Source: Pseudomonas sp. BBP2017
GTDB taxonomy: Bacteria; Pseudomonadota; Gammaproteobacteria; Pseudomonadales; Pseudomonadaceae
Length of the DNA stretch: 64,000 nucleotides
NCBI RefSeq assembly: GCF_003024385.1
Contig: NZ_PVZN01000003.1
Coordinates: 62,001 to 126,000, forward strand
Reading direction: 5' to 3'
Under the pieces are notes generated by a model. That model worked only from the letters and a program-made list of their open reading frames with translations. It was not told where the DNA came from and searched no databases. Shown one piece after another: positions 57,670 through 64,000 of this stretch (position 1 is the first letter of the stretch; each line of letters begins with the position of its first letter). The position numbers and the translations under genes are program-made.

Positions 57670-58884
57670 TTAGTGCGCAGCCCACTCGATCTTGGAGATG
57701 TCGACGCCGTCTTTGTACATATCCCACAGCGGCGACAGTTCGCGCAGCTTGGTCACGGCCTCGCAGACTTTCTGCGCGGCGTAGTCGATTTCTTCTTCGG
57801 TGGTGAAACGACCGAAGGTGAAGCGGATCGAGCTGTGTGCCAGTTCGTCGTTGCGGCCCAGGGCGCGCAGCACGTAGGACGGCTCAAGCGAAGCCGAAGT
57901 ACAGGCCGAGCCGGACGAAACGGCCAGGTCCTTGAGCGCCATGATCAGCGACTCGCCTTCGACGTAGTTGAAGCTCAGATTCAGGTTGTGCGGGATGCGC
58001 GCGGTCATGCTGCCGTTGATGTACAGCTCTTCCAGACCTTCGACCTGCTTGTAGAAGCGGTCGCTCAAGGCCTTGATGCGCAGGTTCTCGCTGGCCATCA
58101 GCTCTTTGGCGATAGCGAAAGCTTCACCCATGCCGACGATCTGGTGGGTCGCCAGGGTGCCCGAACGCATGCCGCGCTCGTGACCGCCGCCGTGCATGGT
58201 GGCTTCCAGGCGCACGCGAGGCTTGCGGCTGACGTACAGCGCGCCGATACCTTTAGGGCCGTAGGTTTTATGCGCGGAGAACGACATCAGGTCGACTTTC
58301 AGCTTTTGCAGGTCGATTTCGACCTTGCCGGTCGACTGAGCAGCGTCAACGTGGAACATGACGCCGCGGGCGCGGGTCAGTTCGCCGATGGCGGCGATGT
58401 CGTTGATGGTGCCGATTTCGTTGTTCACATGCATGATTGACACGAGGATGGTGTCGTCACGCAGGGCAGCTTCAACCATGGCCGGGGTGATCAGGCCATC
58501 GGCGCCTGGCTCGATGTAGGTCACTTCGAAGCCTTCACGCTCCAGCTGACGAGTGCTGTCCAGAACAGCCTTGTGCTCGATCTTGGAGGTGATCAGGTGC
58601 TTGCCCTTGGTGCTGTAGAAGTGCGCGACGCCCTTGATTGCCAGGTTGTCGGACTCGGTGGCACCGCTGGTCCAGACAATTTCCCGCGGGTCGGCATTGA
58701 CCAGGTCAGCGACCTGACGGCGAGCGTTCTCGACCGCTTCTTCGGCTTTCCAGCCAAAGACGTGGGAGCGCGACGCCGGGTTACCGAAGTTTCCGTCGAC
58801 CAGCAGGCAGTCGCTCATCTTCTGGGCAACACGCGGGTCGACCGGTGTGGTCGCGGAGTAATCGAGGTAGATCGGCAACTTCAT
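57670..58884 (-). CDS. iscS: Cysteine desulfurase IscS
   Basis: 404 aa PLP enzyme. PLP lysine in [12 protein letters not shown]; catalytic Cys in the mobile loop [14 protein letters not shown]. Supplies sulfur for clusters, thiouridine and other thio-cofactors. Confidence 0.98.
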   Translation of the reverse strand: MKLPIYLDYSATTPVDPRVAQKMSDCLLVDGNFGNPASRSHVFGWKAEEAVENARRQVADLVNADPREIVWTSGATESDNLAIKGVAHFYSTKGKHLITSKIEHKAVLDSTRQLEREGFEVTYIEPGADGLITPAMVEAALRDDTILVSIMHVNNEIGTINDIAAIGELTRARGVMFHVDAAQSTGKVEIDLQKLKVDLMSFSAHKTYGPKGIGALYVSRKPRVRLEATMHGGGHERGMRSGTLATHQIVGMGEAFAIAKELMASENLRIKALSDRFYKQVEGLEELYINGSMTARIPHNLNLSFNYVEGESLIMALKDLAVSSGSACTSASLEPSYVLRALGRNDELAHSSIRFTFGRFTTEEEIDYAAQKVCEAVTKLRELSPLWDMYKDGVDISKIEWAAH

Positions 58885-58926
58885 TGAATATCTCCTATCA
58901 GGCGGTCGCGCCGCGCGTCGAAATGC

Positions 58927-59418
58927 TCATTCGACGGCGGACGTCTCAATCTTTTCCAACTGCGGTGCCCGGCCTGCAAAACGACGCAGATCCTGGCGCT
59001 GGGCGACTTCTTGTACCTCACGGCGAGTAACAAGGTCAGCCAGGCTGATGCCGCTGAGAAACTCGTGAATCTGCTGGCTCAGGTCACACCACAAGTGGTG
59101 AGTCAGGCAGGTGTCGCCAGCGTGGCAATCACCCAGACCCTGGCAGCGCGTGGCGTCGACCGATTCATTGACCGCGTCGATAACCTGGGCGACCTGAATG
59201 CTCTCCATGCTTCGCGACAGCTGATAGCCGCCGCCAGGGCCGCGCACGCTGGAAACCAGGCTGCTGCGGCGCAGCTTTGCAAACAGCTGCTCCAGATAAG
59301 AGAGGGAGATGCCTTGGCGCTCGGAAATGTCGGCCAGAGACACCGGCCCATGCTGCGCGTGCAACGCCAGGTCGAGCATGGCGGTCACGGCGTATCGGCC
59401 TTTTGTAGTCAGTCGCAT
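58927..59418 (-). CDS. iscR: Fe-S-responsive regulator IscR
   Basis: 163 aa Rrf2-family repressor. Winged helix ([20 protein letters not shown]) and 2Fe-2S ligands Cys92, Cys98, Cys104 with His107, matching the E. coli numbering. Represses the isc operon when its cluster is loaded; a type-1 site overlaps its promoter. Confidence 0.98.
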   Translation of the reverse strand: MRLTTKGRYAVTAMLDLALHAQHGPVSLADISERQGISLSYLEQLFAKLRRSSLVSSVRGPGGGYQLSRSMESIQVAQVIDAVNESVDATRCQGLGDCHAGDTCLTHHLWCDLSQQIHEFLSGISLADLVTRREVQEVAQRQDLRRFAGRAPQLEKIETSAVE

Positions 59419-59454
59419 GGCTAGTAGGTACCACGGGGTTACGGGATGGGAGCG

Positions 59455-59487
59455 AGTATGCTATTCCCGAGCATTTAAGTCAACTAT
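59455..59487 (-). promoter_or_regulatory. isc operon promoter with type-1 IscR site
   Basis: Minus strand -35 TTGACT (59478-59483), 17-nt spacer, -10 CATACT (59455-59460). A 25-nt match to the type-1 IscR consensus (ATAGTTGACT...GGGAAT) covers 59463-59487, spanning the -35. A weaker half-site (AGTCGGGTTTAT) lies just upstream at 59503-59514. Predicts autorepression by holo-IscR. Confidence 0.8.
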
Positions 59488-59571
59488 AAGACCTAGTGCT
59501 TTAGTCGGGTTTATCGCAAGACGGCGGCCGAATGATAGCAAACTAAGGGGCGCCTGCACACGCCCCTTCTG

Positions 59572-60354
59572 TCAATGCGTCGACGCGTCGCTGCGGGCTT
59601 CGTCCTTGATCTGGGCGAAGTCTTCCTCGCGCAGGACTGGCAACTCCTTGGCGCAGTAGTCACTGCCAAGGTTTTTCAGCGCACCACACATGCCCTCCAG
59701 CCGCCCGTCCACCGCCTGCAGGTGATCGAGCAACTGACCAATAGCGCGGGCCACCGGATCCGGCATATCTTCGCTGACACCATAGGCATCAAAGCCAATT
59801 TTCTCGGCCATGGCCTTGCGCTTGGCTTCGACCTCAGCGTCGGACTTGACAATGATGCGCCCAGGAATACCCACCGCAGTAGCGCCCGCCGGCACCGCCT
59901 TGGTAACCACTGCGTTAGAGCCGATCTTGGCCCCGGCACCAACGGTGAACGGTCCCAGCACCTTGGCGCCAGCACCGACCACAACACCATCCTCCAGCGT
60001 CGGGTGGCGCTTGCCTTTGTTCCAGCTGGTGCCACCCAGGGTCACACCCTGATACAGCGTGACATCGTCGCCAATCTCGGCCGTTTCACCGATAACGATA
60101 CCCATGCCATGGTCGATAAAGAAGCGCCGCCCCACCTTGGCCCCCGGATGAATCTCGATACCCGTCATCCAGCGTCCGAAGTTCGATACCAGCCGGGCCA
60201 GCCACTTCCAGTCACGCTTCCACAGCGCGTGAGCCGCCCGGTGCAGCCAGATCGCATGCATGCCCGGATAGCAGGTCAGCACTTCAAAGGCATTGCGCGC
60301 CGCCGGATCACGGTGGAAAACGCTCTGGATATCTTCACGCAGACGCTCGAACAT
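59572..60354 (-). CDS. cysE: Serine O-acetyltransferase
   Basis: 260 aa left-handed beta-helix enzyme: [60 protein letters not shown]. Makes O-acetylserine for cysteine synthesis, feeding IscS. Its ATG abuts the trmJ stop, so the two are co-transcribed. Confidence 0.96.
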   Translation of the reverse strand: MFERLREDIQSVFHRDPAARNAFEVLTCYPGMHAIWLHRAAHALWKRDWKWLARLVSNFGRWMTGIEIHPGAKVGRRFFIDHGMGIVIGETAEIGDDVTLYQGVTLGGTSWNKGKRHPTLEDGVVVGAGAKVLGPFTVGAGAKIGSNAVVTKAVPAGATAVGIPGRIIVKSDAEVEAKRKAMAEKIGFDAYGVSEDMPDPVARAIGQLLDHLQAVDGRLEGMCGALKNLGSDYCAKELPVLREEDFAQIKDEARSDASTH

Positions 60355-61128
60355 TTATTGATCCTTGCGCTTATGCGGCTCGCCACGGGCCACTTTCTGG
60401 GTTTCCGTGAGAATGCCGCGCAAAATACTCATTTCCGAACGATTGACCGAACTGCGCCCATACAGCCGGCGCAGACGCGGCATCAGGTGCTTGGGCTTTT
60501 CCGGGTCGAGGAAACCGATGTCGACCAGGGTCTTTTCCAGATGCTCGTAAAACAGCTCCATCTCATCCATGGTCGCCAGCTCGCTACTGCGCACCGACGT
60601 CACTTCGAACTTCTCCACCTTCGAAGGCTGGCCTTCGGCGGCCAGCCAGGCCATGCGCACTTCGTAGGCCAGTACCTGCACCGCGGCACCCAGGTTAAGC
60701 GAGCTGAAGTCGGGATTGGAGGGAATGTGCACATGAAAATGGCAACGCTGCAGCTCTTCATTAGTCAGGCCGGCGTACTCACGACCAAACACCAAAGCGA
60801 TCTCCTCACCCTGCACGGCATGCTCGATGACTTTACTGCCGCATTCGCGCGGGTCAACCAGCGGCCAAGGGATGCGGCGCTCGCGGGCACTGGTGCCAAA
60901 CACCAGACTGCAACCGACCAGCGCCTCTTCGAGGGTGGCAACCACCTGGGCGCCGCCCAGCACATCATCGGCACCCGACGCACGGGCATCGGCCTCATGC
61001 GACGGAAAATCCTGCGGGTCGACCAGCACCAGGCGCGACAAGCCCATGTTTTTCATGGCACGCGCAGCGCCGCCGATATTGCCGGGGTGGCTGGTATTGA
61101 CCAGAACAACACGAATATTTTGCAGCAA
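60355..61128 (-). CDS. trmJ: tRNA (cytidine/uridine-2'-O-)-methyltransferase TrmJ
   Basis: 257 aa SPOUT methyltransferase with NTSHPGNIGGAARAMKNMGL, ALVFGREYAGLTNEEL and the knot segment SLNLGAAVQVLAYEVR. Methylates position 32 of tRNAs. Divergent from suhB. Confidence 0.96.
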   Translation of the reverse strand: MLQNIRVVLVNTSHPGNIGGAARAMKNMGLSRLVLVDPQDFPSHEADARASGADDVLGGAQVVATLEEALVGCSLVFGTSARERRIPWPLVDPRECGSKVIEHAVQGEEIALVFGREYAGLTNEELQRCHFHVHIPSNPDFSSLNLGAAVQVLAYEVRMAWLAAEGQPSKVEKFEVTSVRSSELATMDEMELFYEHLEKTLVDIGFLDPEKPKHLMPRLRRLYGRSSVNRSEMSILRGILTETQKVARGEPHKRKDQ

Positions 61129-61273
61129 GGCGAGCGCTCACAGACACGGGAAAGAGACAGCAAATCTTACAGAACAGACCGGCTTTACGCTACGAAAGCA
61201 AATGTCACCCTTCTTCGCGCAAAGTTTTCTGCTAGAATGTTCGGCTTTCTTTAACGACCCAGGTGAAACGTCC

Positions 61274-62092
61274 ATGCAGCCCATGCTGAATATCGCGCTG
61301 CGCGCCGCCCGCAGCGCCAGTGAATTGATTTTCCGCTCCATCGAGCGCCTGGATACCATCAAGGTTGATGAAAAAGACGCCAAGGATTACGTCTCGGAAG
61401 TCGATCGCGCCGCAGAGCAGAAAATCATTGATGCCCTGCGCAAGGCCTACCCGAACCACTCCATCTACGGCGAAGAAACCGGCCTGCACGCCGGCACCGG
61501 CGAGGAAGGCAAGGACTACCTGTGGATCATCGACCCACTGGACGGCACCACCAACTTCCTGCGTGGCATTCCGCACTTTGCTGTCAGCATTGCCTGCAAA
61601 TACCGTGGCCGCCTTGAGCACGCCGTGGTTCTGGACCCAGTTCGCCAGGAAGAATTCACCGCCAGCCGTGGCCGTGGCGCCCAACTGAACGGTCGTCGCC
61701 TGCGCGTCAGCTCCCGCACCAGCCTGGAAGGCGCTCTGCTGGGTACCGGCTTCCCGTTCCGCGACAACCAGATGGCTGACCTGGACAACTACCTGGGCAT
61801 GTTCCGCGCCCTGGTCGGCCAGACCGCCGGCATCCGCCGCGCTGGCGCTGCCAGCCTGGACCTGGCCTACGTCGCCGCCGGCCGCTTCGATGCCTTCTGG
61901 GAGTCAGGCCTGTCGGAATATGACATGGCTGCAGGCGCCCTGCTGATCCAGGAAGCTGGCGGCCTGGTGAGCGACTTCACCGGCGGCCACGACTTCCTTG
62001 AAAAGGGTCATATCGTTGCCGGCAACATCAAGTGTTTCAAGGCCGTACTGACCGCTATCCAGCCGCACCTACCGGCTTCGATCAAACGCTAA
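61274..62092 (+). CDS. suhB: Inositol monophosphatase family protein SuhB
   Basis: 272 aa. Metal-binding motifs GEETG (66-70) and DPLDGTTNF (87-95), and WESGLSEYDMAAGALLIQEA near the C-terminus. Hydrolyses inositol-1-phosphate; in E. coli it is also a NusA-binding factor for rRNA antitermination. ATG at 61274 has AGGTGAAA upstream; a longer in-frame opening is on the trmJ antisense strand and is rejected. Confidence 0.96.
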   Translation: MQPMLNIALRAARSASELIFRSIERLDTIKVDEKDAKDYVSEVDRAAEQKIIDALRKAYPNHSIYGEETGLHAGTGEEGKDYLWIIDPLDGTTNFLRGIPHFAVSIACKYRGRLEHAVVLDPVRQEEFTASRGRGAQLNGRRLRVSSRTSLEGALLGTGFPFRDNQMADLDNYLGMFRALVGQTAGIRRAGAASLDLAYVAAGRFDAFWESGLSEYDMAAGALLIQEAGGLVSDFTGGHDFLEKGHIVAGNIKCFKAVLTAIQPHLPASIKR

Positions 62093-62107
62093 GCGTCGGT
62101 CGAACAT

Positions 62108-62136
62108 AAAAAAGCACCCTTCGGGGTGCTTTTTTT
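62108..62136. terminator. Bidirectional terminator between suhB and the glycine-zipper gene
   Basis: Stem AAAAAAGCACCC / GGGTGCTTTTTT with loop TTCG; A-run on one side and T-run on the other, so it can stop transcription from both convergent genes. Confidence 0.95.
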
Positions 62137-62150
62137 ATGGCTGCGGGAGC

Positions 62151-62699
62151 TTACTGGGCTGGCTGGGCCTCACCCAGGATCAGCTTGCCCTCTTTATCCA
62201 GCGGAATCTGCGCACCCGGATCACGATCCATACGCACCTGGCCGACCTTGTCGCCAATCGAGTACTTCACGTCATAGCCAACCACCTTCTCACTCAGGTC
62301 ATTGACGGTATTGCAGCGTGTTTGTGTAGTGGTGTAGGTATCACGCTCCTGCATACCTTCCTGCACCTTGTTACCGGCATAGCCACCACCGACCGCACCG
62401 GCCACCGTGGCAATCTTCTTACCGGTACCACCACCGATCTGGTTGCCCAGCAGGCCACCTGCCACAGCACCGAGCACGGTACCAGTAATTTGATGCTGGT
62501 CCTTGACCGGCGCCTGACGCGTAACGGTCACGTCCTTGCACACTTCGCGCGGCGTCTTGACGGTCTGCTTGACCGGCTGCACCGCCAGCACTTCAGCGTA
62601 CTCCGGCCCACTCTTGACCAGGTTGTAAGTGGCTACAGCACCTCCGGCGGTCACTCCGACAGCCCCCAGAACCGCACCCACCAGCATTGACTTGTTCAC
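62151..62699 (-). CDS. Glycine-zipper 2TM-domain protein
   Basis: 182 aa from a GTG at 62699, six nt after AGGAGG. N-terminal hydrophobic segment (MLVGAVLGAVGVTAGGAVA), a central glycine zipper (GTVLGAVAGGLLGNQIGGGT, GAVGGGYAGNKVQEG) and a small C-terminal domain ending GEAQPAQ. Probable envelope protein of the SlyB/PcpY-like class; function unknown. Confidence 0.85.
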   Translation of the reverse strand: MNKSMLVGAVLGAVGVTAGGAVATYNLVKSGPEYAEVLAVQPVKQTVKTPREVCKDVTVTRQAPVKDQHQITGTVLGAVAGGLLGNQIGGGTGKKIATVAGAVGGGYAGNKVQEGMQERDTYTTTQTRCNTVNDLSEKVVGYDVKYSIGDKVGQVRMDRDPGAQIPLDKEGKLILGEAQPAQ

Positions 62700-62757
62700 G
62701 TGAACCTCCTGATCGCGCCTGCGGTACTTTGCCCGCCTTCTCCCTGCCTTGGAGCAT

Positions 62758-62789
62758 AAAAAAAGGCGCGAGTTCAATACTCGCGCCTT
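62758..62789 (-). terminator. Intrinsic terminator of secDF
   Basis: Minus strand stem AAGGCGCGA / TCGCGCCTT (62789-62781 and 62771-62763), 9-nt loop, then a T-run. About 30 nt after the secF stop. Confidence 0.92.
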
Positions 62790-62819
62790 CGCCTACGATG
62801 GACAGCGTGGAAAAAACCC

Positions 62820-63731
62820 TTATGGAAGATCGTCCACGCCTTCAGCCTTGACCGGAGGAATCAGATCTTCACTGCTCAGGTTCAGCCAGATCAGTACCAC
62901 GTTGGCGATGTAGATCGACGAGTAGGTACCGGCCATGACACCGATGAACAGGGCCAGCGAGAAGCCCCACAGGTTATCACCACCAAAGAACAGCAGCGCA
63001 GCGATGGCCAGCAGGGTCGACACCGACGTGGCTACGGTCCGCAGCAAAGTCTGGGTGGTCGAGATGTTGATGTTCTCGATCAGCGAAGCCTTGCGCAGCA
63101 CGCGGAAGTTCTCTCGCACCCGGTCGAAGACGACGATGGTGTCGTTTAGCGAGTAACCGATAATCGCCAATACCGCCGCCAACACCGTCAGATCGAAGGT
63201 AATCTGGAAGAACGACAGGATACCCAGGGTCACGACCACGTCGTGGATCAGCGACAGGATCGCACCCAAGGCGAATTTCCACTGAAAGCGGAACGCCAGG
63301 TAGATCATGATGCCGCCCAGGGCCAGCAACATACCCAGACCACCCTGATCACGCAGCTCTTCACCGACCTGCGGCCCGACGAACTCGACGCGCTTGACCA
63401 CAGCCGGGTTGTCGCTGCTGACTTTCTGCAAGGCCTCGGAAACGCGGTTGCCCAGCATCGGGTCATCGCCCGGCATACGCACCAGCAAGTCGGTGGTCGC
63501 GCCAAAGCTCTGTACAACAGCGTCTTCGAAACCGGCCTTGACCAGCTCTTCGCGCACCTGACCGAGGTTGGCTGGACGCTCGTAGGTCAGCTCGATGAGC
63601 GTACCGCCGGTGAAGTCCAAGCCAAAGTTGAGGCCCTTGTAGAACCAGCTGAACAGCGCCAGCACAGTAAGAAGCAGGGTGACGCCGAACGCAACGTTGC
63701 GCACACCCATGAAGTTAATGGTACGTAACAT
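62820..63731 (-). CDS. secF: Protein translocase subunit SecF
   Basis: 303 aa with six membrane segments. Starts MLRTINFMGVRNVAFGVTLL; FGLDFTGGTLIELTYE and AVLAIIGYSLNDTIVVFDRV are hallmark SecF motifs. With SecD it uses the proton gradient to pull proteins through SecYEG. 9 nt after secD. Confidence 0.97.
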   Translation of the reverse strand: MLRTINFMGVRNVAFGVTLLLTVLALFSWFYKGLNFGLDFTGGTLIELTYERPANLGQVREELVKAGFEDAVVQSFGATTDLLVRMPGDDPMLGNRVSEALQKVSSDNPAVVKRVEFVGPQVGEELRDQGGLGMLLALGGIMIYLAFRFQWKFALGAILSLIHDVVVTLGILSFFQITFDLTVLAAVLAIIGYSLNDTIVVFDRVRENFRVLRKASLIENINISTTQTLLRTVATSVSTLLAIAALLFFGGDNLWGFSLALFIGVMAGTYSSIYIANVVLIWLNLSSEDLIPPVKAEGVDDLP

Positions 63732-63740
63732 GGCAGCCCC

Positions 63741-64000
63741 TTAAACCCACAGCTTCTTGATATCACGCCCGCCGCAGGTCAGGTTGACCATTGCACGGGT
63801 AACCATTACGGCCGTGAACATCGAGGTGAAAATCCCGAGGGACATGGTGACCGCGAAGCCCTTGACCGGACCGGTACCCATGGCGAAGAGGATGCCGCCC
63901 ACCAGCAAGGTAGTCAGGTTGGCATCGACAATCGCTGAGTAAGCACGGTTGAAGCCTTCATGGATAGCGCGCTGGACCGACATGCCATTGGCCAGCTCTT
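63741..64000 (-). CDS. secD: Protein translocase subunit SecD (C-terminal end, continues beyond the window)
   Basis: The last 86 codons: [60 protein letters not shown], ending IKKLWV. The RND-type terminal membrane segments are typical of SecD. The frame stays open to the window edge. Confidence 0.95.
   Translation of the reverse strand, partial: ELANGMSVQRAIHEGFNRAYSAIVDANLTTLLVGGILFAMGTGPVKGFAVTMSLGIFTSMFTAVMVTRAMVNLTCGGRDIKKLWV

Noticed and set aside
61233..61238. TAGAAT as a suhB promoter -10
   Set aside because: Good -10 match but no acceptable -35 at 16-18 nt, so not listed as a promoter.
59575..61254. 559-codon open frame opposite cysE and trmJ
   Set aside because: Antisense shadow of two clear genes.

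Overview
The window is a stretch of a Pseudomonas chromosome, most likely from the P. putida/P. fluorescens side of the genus. The evidence is high GC, many REP-like inverted repeats with the core GGGAGCGGGCTTGCCCC, and the order of conserved blocks (mreBC/gatCAB, roxSR, dpp, opuC, speC, piuC/piuB, der-bamB-hisS-ispG-rodZ-pilW-rlmN-ndk, isc, cysE-trmJ, suhB, secDF). From memory this matches the P. putida KT2440 backbone with some insertions and losses. No tRNA, rRNA, CRISPR array, prophage or insertion sequence was seen.

Layout. 1-4724: mreB with the start of mreC on the minus strand, divergent from gatCAB (tRNA-dependent amidotransferase). 4799-6664: an RlpA-like lipoprotein, a Ca/Na antiporter and a carboxymuconolactone decarboxylase-like protein. 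6687-11022: an amino-acid permease, an AEC exporter and the RoxR/RoxS redox two-component system, all minus strand. 11225-22911: a SIMPL-domain periplasmic protein, then a large peptide-uptake locus with three paralogous DppA-type binding proteins, an OprD-type porin and DppBCDF. 22912-25107: a G-poor, lower-GC stretch followed by a second-type methionyl-tRNA synthetase that looks like an accessory insertion. 25214-29002: an AraC-type regulator, a PuuB-like oxidase, a cupin and an orphan PotF-like binding protein, which reads as a polyamine-related cluster. 29082-35168: prfC, an unknown protein, and an OpuC-type osmoprotectant ABC transporter. 35251-37289: the scar of a deleted FecIRA-type iron-signalling operon, then ornithine decarboxylase. 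37335-42399: an iron-linked region (unknown protein, Sel1-repeat protein, piuC, the residue of a lost TonB-dependent receptor, piuB-like reductase). 42472-44399: omega-amidase plus methionine/glutamine aminotransferase. 44560-53800: der, bamB, yfgM, hisS, ispG, rodZ, pilW, rlmN, ndk. 53892-59418: the complete iscRSUA-hscBA-fdx-iscX operon. 59572-64000: cysE, trmJ, suhB, a glycine-zipper protein, secF and the end of secD.

The most distinctive observations are: (1) two separate deletion scars that each removed a TonB-dependent siderophore receptor but left its partner genes; (2) a zinc-site-less second MetRS preceded by a C-rich, G-poor leader with a 26-nt-period repeat; (3) two divergent copies of an unrecognised protein family sharing an N-terminal RSFIA...TTPGYEG motif, one of them in the piuC operon downstream of a Fur-box-like dyad; (4) apparent ATT start codons for mreC and for the Ca/Na antiporter; and (5) a dpp locus carrying three binding proteins and its own outer-membrane porin.
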